Below are positions 1-13,902 of a stretch of 64,000 nt of DNA, one piece after another. The DNA is taken from contig LUCM01008455.1 in NCBI GenBank assembly GCA_008360955.1, positions 91,286 to 155,285 on the forward strand, given 5' to 3'. Under the pieces are notes generated by a model. That model was not told where the DNA came from and searched no databases. It was given only the letters and a program-made list of their open reading frames with translations. Numbering within the stretch: position 1 is the first letter of the stretch; each line of letters opens with the position of its first letter. This DNA comes from Fasciolopsis buskii. Taxonomy: Eukaryota; Platyhelminthes; Trematoda; Plagiorchiida; Fasciolidae. The translations under genes and the position numbers were made by a program.

Positions 1-177
1 TTTGAGTCGTTAGGAGCGTGAAAGGATGATAAGTTCGTCCAAAAATCCTACGTTGATTCGTCGGCAACTCAGGGCCAACCTTCAGAAGTGGGACATGAGG
101 ACCCAAATTATCGATTATTATTCTTATTTGTAACTGTTGCATATTGATGGATGCTGAAAACTCTCTGGATAGCGCAC

Positions 178-362
178 AACCGGTTTCGCGGTTACTGCTG
201 ACCTTCAGTTATGCGTACCCAGTGTTATTCTGTCCAACCAAGTCCAAAATGCTGCCCTCTTTCTAGGATTCTTACTGAAATGTCACCCGACGGACAAAGA
301 TCCACCGACAGAACAATATTGGGTACGCATACCTGAGGAGCGGCAATAACTGCGAAACCGTT
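178..362. repeat. Imperfect inverted repeat (hairpin) with about 55-bp arms
   Basis: The arm 178-234 and the reverse complement of 307-362 agree at roughly 44 of 54 positions; the shared core includes ATGCGTACCCA and CGGTTTCGC. The spacer is about 72 bases. Most differences are transitions, so many would still pair as G-U in an RNA. It could be a short MITE-like element, a foldback, or a hairpin transcript. No target-site duplication or family is recognised. Confidence 0.7.
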
Positions 363-758
363 GCCGTGCCTCCGGAAAAATTATCTCCACCCACCCGTAT
401 GCAAGGCATACTGCTGAGACGGCAATCCGTTATTGCTGATGGAAGTGTCTGACTTGTGAGCGGCGCATTAATGCAGGACAGCAGACTTGGAATTCTGGTG
501 CTCCTGTGGCATATTGGGAATCTTTGAACCGAATAGAAAGCTGCGTTTCTTTGTTTTCCAACGATTTAAAAATATACTTCTCCAGGGCTGTCGATCTTGC
601 TGGTGCCATTAGTCGGAGGTCCTCTGGCCTAACTGCCCTGGATATATGGTGCTTTGATTAGGTCATACATTTCCTATAAGATGAACAGGAAATCACAATC
701 CGCAAATGCAATTCAACAGTGGGCATTTTCACTTAGATGACAAGCAAATAACCCGCCA
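363..758. other. Unassigned sequence
   Basis: No open frame with recognisable protein similarity, RNA gene or repeat was found between the hairpin and the (TAA)n repeat copy. Confidence 0.5.
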
Positions 759-960
759 ATAATAATAATAATGCATAGTTCTCGATTGGCGAGGGGCCTG
801 TGCAATGCAAGATCCAATTTTTACAAGGGTGATGCGCAGAAAATGCAAATGATAGAAATCGAATGGGATATTGGTGTGGGAGCAACGTTGAGTTATCGCA
901 CAGGCTCACTACATAGTAAAATGAGATGCTGCAAAGCAATGGGGAAAGTGTAAGTATTTC
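759..960 (+). repeat. (TAA)n-headed repeat family, copy a (truncated)
   Basis: It starts with a short run of TAA/AAT units followed by the family's terminal motif (GCATAGTTCTCGA, then GTGCAATGCAAGATC). The block near 855-910 aligns with the reverse complement of 24,400-24,450, both sharing GGTGNGAGCAAC. Only the first 200 bases of the unit remain. In the opposite orientation the TAA run would be an (ATT)n 3' tail, as in some non-LTR retrotransposons. Confidence 0.5.
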
Positions 961-3900
961 AGCAAAAAGCAGAAAATAGAAAACTAATTTTTCAAGACCA
1001 AAAATTTTTCCTGGGACTGTTTGCAAGCAGCGGACTACGGGTCACTTCGTGTTTAAGTGCACTAAATATGCTCATTACTGGCGCAAAACATGGACAAAGC
1101 TCATCGGCGGATGACCGATATATGGCCGAAGTCCCTAAACGTCGGGGGCGTTCCGTAATGGACGGAAATGTTAAGCTGAAGAGATGACAAGCAGTGGTAA
1201 TGCGGTAATCGGATGGAAGTGGTGAAAACCTGGCGGAATGTCAGGCAAACTGGATAAGAAATGCACCTGACAACAAATGACCAAAAAATGCTGAGGGCGG
1301 GGGATGACTGTCAAGATTGTCTCAAACTATCTGCAGGAAATTTGTGAAGCTTCGGATAAGGAACTCCCAAGAATAGTGGTTATATTTACATACGGATGGC
1401 GGTGAGCTGTACCGGGAGGTGTGTCACAAGAGATTTGTGTAAGAACGCTCCTCATATACACTAGCCAAGAATGCCCTCTATGTTTTCATTTTTGTTGTTG
1501 CAGCTTTTGATCTAATTCAGCAGTACGGTTGGGGAGTATAAGGTGCGCAGGCCGTTCCGGCGACAGTAGTAATCGCGGTTTTATCGAATCGCAAAGATGC
1601 GAGTTGAGATGTCCAGTGCGATAATCGGGTAGTTCATGGCTAATCGTTTGCATTTCACATCAAGAGCGATGATATTCGCCCCAACCTGACCCCCTGCGGC
1701 CAAATGGTATTTAGCTAAACCTCATATTTCTTTTCAGATCCCTCAGTCCACAAGCCTGCTCGGCCGTAGACACTGACCGGTTCTCTGATGAGTATTCTTA
1801 CTCCCTCACAAACTGGATTTTATCCACAGGACGTCTCTCAGAACCAAGTTACTGAAATTTATTTTACTACTCCATGTAGAATGGGCGACCCAACCATTTC
1901 TGCTTCCGCTAGAGTCTGGCAAAAGTCCCCAGTGTCTCGTCCACATTTCTGGATGTACGCACTTCCGTCAGCCTTACCCGGGATATTATCAATCAAAACC
2001 CAGAATTCAGAGATCACCTAGACGTACAGATTTATCTGCAATCGGGAACACTTTCCTATTCTAAGCTGTGGTACTCTCACCCTTCGAAAGTACGCACGGA
2101 TCTCATTCCCTTTCAGTATGCGTCGGCTATATTTTCTAAGCATCCTTAATTTTCAGTTGCAACGTACCAAACAACCAGTAGCTTACCACGTTAAAAGTTT
2201 TCATTGAAATCCTGTGCTCGTGACGTTCCATCCATTCAACTTTCCTGAATATTTTTCTGTGCCCCTTTCTAAGGGACGGCCAATAATCTGTCACGCGCAA
2301 ATTGCTTCTGAGCAAAAATGATTTTGTAACAATTCTCATTGGTTTTGTTGCTGTGGGAATTCTACAACTCCTACTTGAAATGTGTAACATGGTTGAGATT
2401 GTAGGTTTTCAAGCAAAAAGTGCTCGAAGCTGCCTTACTTTTTTCGCGAATGTCTTATTTTGATCCCGAAATTTGCTTTACATCTGAAGTTATCCGCAAA
2501 TGCACCACTAACGTCCCCAGGTCTATCTGAGCAGCCTAAAGGAATCCACATCTCAGTGCATGTGCGGTGCCCTTTGATGACTGCTACCGTTAAACGACCT
2601 CATGTAAGACCATGTTAAGTACAGTTCCAGGATAATTGTTCATTAGAAAGAAACCATCACATTCCCAGACCTCAAAAACCTAAATCAATAACTATGAAAA
2701 CTCTCCAACTTTCACTCATGGGCTCCAATGTAGTTGGCGGATCCCGGCTAAGCTCATTTATCCACCTGTATTGTTCCGGCGTTTTGCAGAGCTTCTGAAA
2801 TAACGTACGACGTGACACATAATGCTGTGTAGCTGCTTACACGCGTTCTCCTGTCTCACGTTTTTGACGATTATGCGCCTGTCGTTGCCTCAACCACATA
2901 TCCTGCCTGGGCAAACGCCCTCATATACAGCTCATCCAACTTTGCTCATACCTATCACAACATTAAAACGCACAATCAAAAATCATCTAGTTGCCTCTTT
3001 TTCTCCTTATTCTCTCTGCATCTGACGCCCCGTCCCCCAACCATCAATGAAAGTCGTACCACTGTTTGTAGTGTAAATAAAAATTTCTAAGTTCTTGGGG
3101 ACAATAAAACAGACCATTAAATTAGCCAACGTATTTCTTCTCACCAACTCATAGAATTCATACCATAACAGGAGATTCAGATCCAACCGTGACCATCAAA
3201 TCCCATTTGGCAAGTGAAACGTTGTCACTGTCCTTCATCACAAACAACTGAAACCACGGCGATCTAGCTTACATTTCCAGCAATGCAGTTAGCCAGTACG
3301 TGCAATATATGACCCTTGATTAGCCCCTCTAATCAGCTTATTCCATGTTAAAACTTGCTCCATGTGAGTCATTTTGGAACCAAGACGGATTCACCTGATT
3401 GCATCGTAAGTATGCCCACCGACCTTATGTGCTCAAATGTTGTTCCTATTGTCCGCTCAGCTTAATTGCCAGCCAAAACACATTGCAAGCAGCCGTTTCC
3501 CACTTTTTCCAGGTCGCTGTTTTAAATTCTTTTCCTGCCTAACAGACTGCTCTTGCAAATACAATCACAGCAACTGAGCAGTTTCTCCGTCGTCCCATAG
3601 TATGCATTGAACTCCAGTGACATACCGTCGCTCGATTATTTCCGGGCTCTATTCCTTAAACCACCACAAAATATATCGTTCTCTATCAATTAAAATGAAA
3701 GGCTATCCAGCTGCTGCTTGCGCTGCCAAATCCATAACAGCCTCCGGACCACAAATTATCTTGCTAACCTACGCCACAGCTACAAAGCTGTAGGATCCAT
3801 TTACACTTAAACTCCCCCCCCCAACGACCATGAATTCTGCAGCGCAGCTCTAGGGCGTAAACCAAGTAAACGGAACCCAAAGTATGTAGTTGGTGAGTGG

Positions 3901-5998
3901 CTAAGGCGTCGATTAGTCATTACTGGCCGTACAATTGGACCTGCTGGGAAATGCCCCGACAGCATGAAATAGGCCACATTTGCTGATCTGATCGTTTATG
4001 ACCCTGGGCCTCATATCGTTCGCATGTCCAACGTACCTATTTTGCCATTTATGCTTTCGCAATCGCAGTGTTTTGCCATCCAGGTCGTCGCCAATCATGT
4101 TTATCTTCAGCTATTCCACGTTCTGCCATTTCGCGAGTCAGATCCATCTGCTCCCACCCTTACCTCATCGTACTCGCTTTTGCTCACTAATGGTCCTAGT
4201 TTCATTTCATCCGATTCCCAGTTATCTTTTTCTCACCAAGTAGCCATTTCTTGATTTTAGCCGCTGTAACTATCTCACAAAGCACTCCACCCACCCTGAC
4301 TGTTGTCAAACATCCTCGTCATGCCACTAATTTGTGGAGTTTCCTCTCCACTTTGCAGTCGGTCATCTATCAGGCCACTGCAGGAAGTAAGTTCAAAAGC
4401 ATGGAGAATGAACAGAGGGAATATTAGGGTTGCTCCTTTTCGCAAGGCCCGGTCTAGGCCGGTGAGAGACCTGCCAATTAAAAAAGATTTCTCAGTTTAT
4501 TCGCAGCCTGATTCCAACTTTCCGGAGGTCTAACGGCCCAAGGTGCGTTCTTCTTCACCGAACGGTAATTGAGCCTATATGAAAATTTTCCACAGATCCT
4601 CTGCCTGACCGCAAGTTTCCGTTTGTTGGCACATTTTCAACTTCGGGCTGTGTTCCAATTTCTTCGAGTTCGAAATCTATGGTCTATCTTGCGGCACAAC
4701 TGGTGTACTCTGGTTTATGGAAATCCAAATTGGGACCGACCAGCTGCATGAAGTACCATGGATAAGGGACATGTCTCTTGGCATGAATCAGCCCATTGCA
4801 TTCCAAATTAGTCAGTTTGGTTTCATCGAATAGGGGGAATCTGATTCTCGAACGAACAGCATTTACACGGTTTGCCTCCGTCAGTTAGTCGATAATTAGC
4901 GGACATGTAGTGGCAGACAAGATGGAAAGAGTGAGAATATGTTTAGAAAAAAGGAACATAGAGCAGACGAGGGAAGAAGGGTGAAAGCATTTCATGAAGT
5001 CATTGCAGAAACGGAATTTTCATTTGCAACCAGATCACAAATTCAGAAAGGTACGGAGCAAGATCAAGCCAGTGATTGGCACTGTATGATAATCCGTGGT
5101 CTGAAGTCAAAACTACTCATTCTTTTTGAATGAAACCGAATGCAATTATAAGCGGAAAAATTACATAAAGGTATTTGTACAAAGATACCGGACGTATTGA
5201 AGAAGAGAAAATCTCACTGAGTGGCGATGGCCCTCTGACTGGATTTCCAAATCATGACGATTTAGAAATCTAGACCAAATTGAAGTGCTCTGTTTAGATA
5301 ATAGCGGAGGTCATTCGTTTAAATTGGTTGCAGACAAGCTACAACTTTAACTTTGGTAGCCGAAACTAGAGTGGTTCCAATTTAAGCACCCCATCTCATT
5401 CCAAAGGATGAGGTTGACGCTGTAATCCATTATTTGGTTAGTAAAGTCCCTCTGCACATTTCTCTGGATAACCCTGTCTAGCTGGCTAATGTTATAGCGT
5501 ACAAGTAATTTTTATTTGGAATTGTTCTATCATGGTTCGCGTAGACAATTAACGAGCCTTCTAGGAAGCAAAAGGGTTTGCATTTAAGGCGGAATCAGTG
5601 ATTCGGTTGACATTGGGCTATAAACTAGAATCCCGTACCATATGCACATGATTCCAGCTTGGTGTTGGTTTATGTCAGAGTGGTTGAAAAGAGTTGGCCT
5701 GGAACTTTTCCTGCTAGGCTGCAAATTTGCTCAGACCTGGGAACAATTGCAAAGAATTGCGCAGTTTGTCCCAGGGCCTTCAATAGGATATAACGACAAA
5801 ATTTGCCCTAGCCAGTGGTCTAAACGGGAAAAGTTTCACAGAAAGGCCTGTGGAGAATTAATATCAGAGGCTGACGGTGCATTGCAAGTATACTGTAGCA
5901 AAATGAGGTTGGAGAAGCAGCGATTGGAAAGAAAACTGGAATGATGTTTGGTGTGACGAGCAGGCGGTAGGACGGGAACGAGAAGCCATCACCTGTCT
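961..5998. other. Unassigned, gene-poor sequence
   Basis: Only short open frames (100 codons or fewer) occur, on both strands, and none has recognisable domains. The longest, 5,642-5,944 on the plus strand, ends in a Lys/Arg/Glu-rich stretch but matches no family I know. A C10 homopolymer lies near 3,818. This is probably old repeat-derived or intergenic sequence. Confidence 0.5.
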
Positions 5999-6660
5999 TT
6001 AATAATACTAATAATGGGTACATTTCTTGACGTTCAAGAAGCATGCGCAAGGCAGATCAAATTTACTTCCAAATCGCTGTGGAAGTTCGGAAAGAAAGAA
6101 TTTAGATGCAGTGTCAGTGCTCCCATGAACATAACCTGCAGTAAGATAGGCTAAACACGAGTTTTAAAGCTTCAAATCAGAGCTGGATAACCCATCGCCA
6201 AAACTTTTTGGGGTTGATTATGAGTGACGCACTGTGATCCAATCCATGGCGAAACGCATCGAAGGTGCGTACCGCAGGTGCAAAATTTGTCCGGGAAGCA
6301 GTGGCGAGCGTTATCAAATGACCGAGTTCATTAGAAATCAGGAGGGTCATGCGGTGAAGATGAAGATCAATATGGATGTAATGACGCAATGGAGAAAAGC
6401 CAAAATCACATTGGATAGCATATGGGGTGGATTGAGAATGGTAATTAACAACGTTCAATAGTCAAAATAATGCTTAAGATGAAAAAGCAGCAAACATTCA
6501 AGGTTGCATCAAACAATTTTCGAGACAAATTTTATGAAGAATTGTGGACAGCGAGACAATGGAACTTACAAAAATGGTCATTGGACTTATGCGGCTGTTA
6601 GCCAGCTGCGATGTGTGGCGGGAAGAAAAGGATTGCGTTTAAGAATTATGATCAATCCTT
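5999..6660 (+). repeat. (TAA)n-headed repeat family, copy b (longest plus-strand copy)
   Basis: It starts with TAATAATACTAATAAT, then a GCATGCGCAAGGCAGATC motif. From about 6,200 to 6,640 it aligns closely with the reverse complement of 38,990-39,420. Both copies share an open frame ending in related peptides (the cores NQEGHAVKMK and NQEGNMVKMK, then ITLD, ending VVINNIQ or VINNVQ) and the same stop. The frame has no known domain. Whether it ever encoded a protein is unclear. Confidence 0.65.
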
Positions 6661-9600
6661 AAATACATTTGCCATGAATGACCTGTGTTGTCTTCGTTTA
6701 ATATCGAAGGTTAGAACCGTAATTCGGAAAGCTTAACGCATGAGCATAAAAATTATTGATACCACACAGGATCGCTCCTACAGTAGGCCTAGAAAGTTAT
6801 TAAACTGCAATCATCAGCGTACAGGATCCTTGGGACTATGTTAGCAATTATTTCAGCGGCAGCTGCTTGGTTCTAGGCCTGCTCATGAAGTTAGAATGGA
6901 CACGAGTACTAAGAATATCTCAATTCCACTCTACGTTGTCCATGAGCGAAAGGACACTCAGGCCTCTGAAAAGAGCGGGAGTACAGTTTTGCAGAGGTAG
7001 ACTGAAGTCCATCGGGGGGCATCGAGAAACTCCGACCAATAAGTGGCCAAACAAGAAAAGAGATGATAATTGCAGCATATATCTCATATACGTTGAAAGG
7101 AATGCGTAACTGAATGAGAAAATATTACATATCTGCTACAGATTGCAAGAAGAAGAACGGTCTTTGATGATAGGATAAGGAGTTTGTTCAGCTCACAGGG
7201 ATTTTCAAGACGAAATTAAAGTGGTATTTCACGTGGACCGCCGTGTTTACGCGCACTAGTTGTGTGTGTCAAAGGTGCAAATTCCAGTCATGGGGAGGCG
7301 ACGAACTCCATGACAAGGCCCTTGCGGTTGGATTTAACATGGGTCTGCAACAGACACATTGGATGAACCACGACCAAGAAGATCAACGAAAATCATGATT
7401 GTGGAATGAAAAATTGTCAAAATTGACCGAGGAACCAGGAAAAAACAGGGGAGAATACTGGATGTGCAACATCAAAATGTTGGCGAAATAGGGGGTTAGT
7501 TGATGATCAGCGGTACCCGAAACCAATAAATTAAACGAAATCACTTCGAAACTGTGGAATTCAGCTTAATATCAATTAATAATTATCGCAACCTATTTTG
7601 CTAGGACAAGGCAAATGCCTTAACAAAACCAGTGCCACTCTGAGTGAACCCGATAGTCACCCAGGGTGTGCCCAAACTAAACCATATAGTTTATCTTAAT
7701 GTACCAGTGAGTATACTCTGAGGACTTTTCAAAATGATCACTAAATACGCAAACGTAGCTCATACCGATTAGGTTCACAAATATAGCGGGTTTGCGCTGA
7801 TTATTGCTTCAAGCAACAAATTCAAATATGGTATTCCAGAGGACTTTCGGGACGCGGCCTCGAAAATGTCTTCTTTCGCATTATGAAGCCGCGGTCGACG
7901 AATCACCCCAGGCCATAGAATAGGGAAGACCCGAATCAACAGCCAGACGGAACCATTGCAAAACATTTATATTAACTCCACACTAGCACCGTTACAACGA
8001 TAGACGCTCAATCAAACTGCAACGGATCAACGCCTAGTGGTCGACACGATTCAAAGACCAGTGCGCCTGGATAGTACGGCACGGCGAAAAATTGCAGATA
8101 ACATTAATTATATATCTCGTTTCTCTAGAGGTATGCACCAAAGCACGATCAAGTAGCGACAACGAAGCACACGCAAGCAACGGAGCCAAATGTTGGCAGG
8201 ATTACAGACGCATTGTACAAGCCAGCTGGAGACGAAAACATGACTGAGCACTACAAACGTTTGAGAAAGGCGTAGGAAACCTGCGTCACATAAAAATGGT
8301 AGCAGATGCAACGGCACATAACGTTTTATATATACCAAGTCCAACTGGCACAGAGCAAAGTATATGAAACTCAATAACTGAAACAAAGTGCAAGTTCTAG
8401 CTAGGAAAAGGACCGCAGTTGGACTTACATGCGGCCCGGACGTGAATGGAAATCGGACAAGAAGTTCCACATTGGAAATGAGTTATCGGGATAATCAAAC
8501 AGCGTGCACCACGGACAAGATTCTTTATGGGCTAATTCCAACGATCGAGACCAGTGAGAAAGGAGAAGTTGGCGTGGGAGGGAGAAAACGGTAAGTCGTC
8601 TATAGGACTTGGGGACTGCACCTGCGATGCGCATCCTTGGTGCGTATAAACACCGTGTTCCTCTTGATGTGCCAGTTATTCTATTTCTCATTTCGTATCC
8701 AAACGTTTGCTTGCTTGTTCAATGTGACTTGCAATAACCCTGAAACATTTGATCATGCAACCAAACATGCCTGTCGAAGTATCCGAGAAATTTGTGAATA
8801 TATATATACCAGAGATAAACTAACAGAAGATAAAGTCTCACTCTTTCCATAAAGTGAAGGGAAAGCATTACTATTCTATAACCCCAAATGGTGAAGAAAT
8901 ATTTGATGAACATGTGGGTAGTGATGGTCTTTATTGTCGTGAATGCGCAGATCAGCAACAATGGCATTTGAAAATTTTCCCGTGGTTTCTTTTCGGGGAG
9001 AGAGGATGTCCAAATGTACGGTTAACCAGATGCAGTTGAACGTGGTACAGGACAGTAAAGGCGGCCTGCGTGAACTACTAGTAACTGGATACACGTATGG
9101 TTTTGCGCTCATTGGTTTTACGTTCGAGGGCTTGATTCTAGAACCCTTAGATGATCTTGGGAAGGTTGAGCTTGAGAGGGTCCTTGCATTCTGTCAGCCC
9201 TAGGGTTTGGGACAGCAAGATGCCACGTTTGTCGGGGGGCCATTATCTATTTGACAGGAGCCAAGGTGCACGCTTTGTTTTCGTGAGCGGCATCCAGCGT
9301 GATTTACGTTGTTATTCAAGGTTACCGGCATCCGTTTTTTCAGGGATACAAGCGGCGGCCAGACCATCATCGAACGGCGGAATCGCAGTGGAATTGGGTA
9401 GATACTAGGAGGAAATGGCACCGTTGTTCGGTTGCCTAGACTGCATACGCTAGGACGAGTCGATGGACTAGGGTCTAAATTTCAGTCGGCGAACGGATAG
9501 CGGGCGTTGTTCTAACCTAGGGCTTTTTCCAGAACGTCCGTCTGTTAACATTTCGCTTTATTCTTTCAACCATCACTGGCTTCTCATCCGTTTTTCATTT

Positions 9601-10339
9601 GGCCAGACTTCTCGCTTGTGACGGAAGACATATTTCCGGTTAGATTATATTTCTGCCTCGTTTGACGGCCTACTACGACTAACCATTTTGCTGCGTTTTT
9701 CTAAATGAGCGGTTCACATGACGCGGCGTAAATCCGTCAGCAGACGCATCTAAAAAATGGCAACCAAATTAAAATAAAAATGACATCATCCTCCAGAAAT
9801 AAGAGGAAACCGTTTACGAGAACAATCCATTTACCCGGAAAATCGATGTCATAGTGCTGCATTACTAATTCGCACAAACTGGACAAACATATTTGACATT
9901 CGCATTGATGACACCGTACCAATTTTAGATAATCAATTATTTCATAAACAGGCATCGAAAGTGCGCGCTTAAATTATCTTATTTCTATTATCTTTACACT
10001 GTTCAAACATACAACTTTAATGAGTACTGCGGTTCCGTCAAAGGCATGAATTGCACGCTGAGACTAATAAAGGCATATAAGCATGCGCTCATCAATCGCT
10101 AACAAGGTCAGCAGAGTATTCATCGAAAAGCATCAACCATAAGTAATCAAACGAAGGTCAAAGAAAAAACTAGTATCAGAAATGCAGCAATAAAGTAAAA
10201 CATACGTAGGAGAAAACAGAAAAATCGGTGAGCATGTTTGAACTTCCGTTTCAACCAGATAAACTGAGCAATGGTAAATGTATTTTGATGGCATAATTTG
10301 ATAAGGATACAACGCAAAGAACAAAGGACATTATTGACA
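6661..10339. other. Unassigned, gene-poor sequence
   Basis: Short open frames on both strands show no recognisable motifs. The frames at 8,943-9,203 and 9,151-9,408 (plus) look codon-like but match no family known to me. No tRNA or other RNA gene was seen. Confidence 0.45.
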
Positions 10340-11139
10340 CTCCACACAAAACCTATTGAAAACCGATACTACCCCAACAATGCACGCCAGTTATCTGCTC
10401 TACTGCTTTGTTAGTAGAACACGTGCAGGCTTCCTGGACTCCAGTATAACCATTTTACATAGAAACTGTTACTGATGCAAGCGGTTATGATATGCTGCTC
10501 AATTACTAATCTTTTGTAAATATTTCTCTTTTGAACTTTTGATAACAGCGCTTTGTTTTGTGTGTCGTAGCGGTTGGCAAATTCAAAAGCAGCGTCGCCG
10601 TTCCATTGTGCTGAATTCGCTTACAACCACGGTCACTTCTACTGTCCTTTCACGTGGAACTTCGTCAATAGCTGTCTGTATGTGTCTTGGAACTGTCCAC
10701 AGTTATTTGTACCACGTCAAAGAAAATATCAATCAGTTTGCCATCATATACTTGTTTTGTTCGTAGCTTTTAGGGTACTCACGGGCAGAACAGATCGATG
10801 TACCCCTTATTCCCCTGAGAATGTATGACATTCAGCGCTAACAAACTCACTCACGTTCTGGCAATGAAACCGAAATGGCTTCGGAGAGGAATACTTGGCA
10901 TGATCGGCTCTGGTGGAGCAAAACTAATCAGGTGGGGAATTCACATATTCTCAATCGGATGTCAAATCAGTAGTTGTAAAATGTGCATGCTAAATTATTG
11001 CCTTCCTCGAATGACTATGGCATTCACCATTAACGGTTGCGGTGATGTGTTAGCATCTAAATTTGCCGGACCTCCTTTGAGAATTGCATATATCTCGTCA
11101 TGAGCAACTATGAGTTTAGCAGGAACTTTGCAGAGACTT
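10340..11139 (+). repeat. Left arm of an 800-bp inverted repeat
   Basis: The arm runs from CTCCACACAAAACC to GCAGAGACTT. Its reverse complement is found at 13,903-14,702, with the same length and no mismatch in the segments I compared by eye. Three translated open frames are residue-for-residue identical between the arms. Homology stops abruptly at both ends. No protein domain is recognised, and no clear target-site duplication flanks the pair. Confidence 0.9.
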
Positions 11140-12984
11140 GTATAATTAACTTCATATAATTTGAGTATTGTCGCCTCATGGATCTTTGATGTCTGCGGCA
11201 TATGTCGATGCAACTGTAAAATATTCCTGGAGCCTCTTTTTATAATTGCATGTACGATCTTTATAGGAGGGCAAATGTGAAGCAACGACCCTGCGGGTTT
11301 CTATTTTGTAAATGACGTAATTATGTGGTGGTGTCATATTCAGTTCTACCACCATTTCTAATTTCGTTAAACAATAAGGAAATCTCTTTTATTTGGATCC
11401 ATGGTGTACCTACGGGTGATGCCGTACCGCCTGGGTGCTTTCAAGGGTGAATTCAGTAGAGGTCAATCAGCTCTAATAATGAAAATATTAGACAAAATGG
11501 TACTACGGAAAAATTAGAACGAAACACCCGAAACCCTGTACTTTGATTTACTGGCCGCTATTTGCGCCGCCTTTACTTGAGAGGACAGAATGCTTGATTA
11601 AATCTCTGCGCCAGCTCCATTCCTCTTACTGCGAACAGTCCAGCGGAATAATGCCGGACGCAGTGTCCAATTTGCAACCCTGAAGAATACGAATTTCACG
11701 CAATGGAAGTGGGCAAGTAAACAGACTGGAAGCTTTCGAAAACGGCTTCATTGTTCTTGCCTGCCATTTGTACATTATGCCAATAAGGGACAGTCATTTT
11801 CCAATTCTACGTTATTCGGCCAGTCTGGGGTAACCTCGCTTCTGACGCAGACCCCGTTTACGACACGTGTCGGCAAACGCGTAAGCTGGATGAGATGATG
11901 TCGGCAAGCATCTTTTATCCGTCTTACAAGCTAACTGCCGACATGCATTCCTTTACTCAAAAAAAATGCTTGCTACGCGACCATGCTCTCTGAAGTCACA
12001 GCTTTAATAAATTCAGTGAACTATTTAAAAAGAAAAGAAAACGGATTTTCCAAAGAGATAAGCCCACACGTCACCCTGCAGTTGGGTCGAATTATGGACG
12101 TCGAATATCATTTCATTTTCACCATGCAGGGAATTCAGCTCACACACCGCATTCCCTGCCTTCCTCTTTAGGTATTGAAGGTAGTGTGTATATAACATTT
12201 TACTCCCGTCGTCACTTGTGACAACTAACATCTTCCAAACATTGTGAAGCATGTCATGTAGAATTACGTAGTCAGCGTACCATATCCAAGAAAATCCGGC
12301 GAAGCTCAGACTCTCCCTATTAATACTCTTCAGAAAACGGCTGCAATTTTTCAGCAAGTCAATTGGTATGAAATGATTTAAGGCACCCGGTCATTAGTAG
12401 ACGATCCACGGATGAGTTGACAATACCAGCACTTTCTTGAGCATTTCGCCCCTGCGCTAAATATTTGTTAGGCTTTATATAGGCCCCAGGCAAGTTGCGC
12501 GCGTATAAACCAATGGAAGGACTTTTTTACCATGCGGAGTCGAATGCCCTGTATTAAGTAAGATGCCATTTCCCTCGGCTCGCCATTGACCACGGTACCG
12601 ATGCACCGAATGTGCATATGCAAAACAGACCTTGTTGCCGACTGCTCCACCCTAGTCTATGTCCTGATTATTTATCCCTGTTAAAAAGCTTCCAGCCTGA
12701 TTTAGCACTACAATGCCGGTCTATTCAACTTGAAAACAAACCAAACCACACCAGTGACCTCAGTGGAGATCTCCAGTCAGATGGACCGTTACAGCCGGCC
12801 GAAGCATCACTACAGGTGCTGCTAGAATGGAGTGCGACCCCTCCCAAATTCCAAAACACTAATTACACAAAACACTAAAATGCCTCAACATCAAGTCCAC
12901 AAATTCGAGGTCAGCCATGGCATGTACTCTTAGGAACTGATTCGCTTCTTACAATAACAGGTTTTCTTGCCGTTGCACTTCACA
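11140..12984. other. Spacer of the large inverted repeat, first part; unassigned
   Basis: The 2,763-bp spacer between the arms contains no recognised transposase, RT or integrase. Open frames are short (the longest is 110 codons, 12,025-12,357 minus) and without motifs. Confidence 0.5.
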
Positions 12985-13330
12985 GTCTGCGCATTTCCCT
13001 GCCACATGAGCTCAGTGCACATTCTTGTGAGTTTCACTGGCTAATCGTCCAAAATTCTCCAAACGATCTCATCCCCTAAATAATCTGGTGCAAAATTGAA
13101 TTCTTCTCTCTGCTTTATCTTCGGCATTACACAAACTGTGACTGTTGATTTCCACTTTAATATGCACCTTATATGAATTCCAGTCTGGTTTCGACTCATT
13201 TTTATACCTTTATAACATTCACACTAGTCTTCATCTCACACTAACTTCTCTATCCATTATATCACTCTCTAGATGTTCCAGGAATCCGATCACATCGCGA
13301 CGTCTGCCATCGCCTGGCAGCTATTTTTGC
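12985..13330 (-). repeat. (TAA)n-headed repeat family, copy c (internal fragment)
   Basis: It aligns with 38,990-39,340 and 23,950-24,110 in the same orientation. Shared anchors include TTCCAGTCTGGTTTCGACTC here and ATCCAGTCTGGTTTTCACTC in copy d. It sits inside the spacer of the 800-bp inverted repeat. The (ATT)n end was not found. Confidence 0.45.
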
Positions 13331-13902
13331 ACCTGTGATGAGCAACTTCCTTGAGTTTGGACACGAAATGCCTTGCCGTCCACGGCTGACAATAAGTCAC
13401 AGGAAGCCTTGTAAATTCCTGACATGCGATGGTCTAACTTTGGTTTTTACCGGAAAACGTATGCCTAGCTTATCGCATTGCAGATTTCGGCTGCGATTGA
13501 CGTATTCACGGGTGGAAATACATTCGGCTTCCACTGCTGGTCTTAGTTTTCCCTATTTCCATTTCATCATCTTTGTACAAATTTGACTTTGATCAGCGCA
13601 AGCCATTCGGGGATGCAGAAAAACGCACATTATTATCAATCTTCTCTTGGAAACTAAGACCCCTCCTGACTTCTCACGCCCTCAGCGTCAGATTCGTCAC
13701 TATGTTATAACCGCTGACAGGCGGTATTAAATACGTAGTTCGTGTGAAAGACCCATTGTGCAGGTGAGATATTCTCGGACTGCTGAAACGAAAGACAGTG
13801 GCAAGGTTTTCCTTCTTCGTGTTTGGCATTAACTATAGTTGCCCGGAAAAGCTGCTGGAGGACGCTATTCACCAGTTAACCTGCAGTACGTGATTTGTTT
13901 AA
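13331..13902. other. Spacer of the large inverted repeat, last part; unassigned
   Basis: No recognisable gene or repeat apart from its position between the two arms. Confidence 0.45.

Noticed and set aside
1782..1825. Hammerhead ribozyme at CTCTGATGAG
   Set aside because: The CTGATGA box is present, but no stem II followed by GAAA and no cleavage triplet are found in range.
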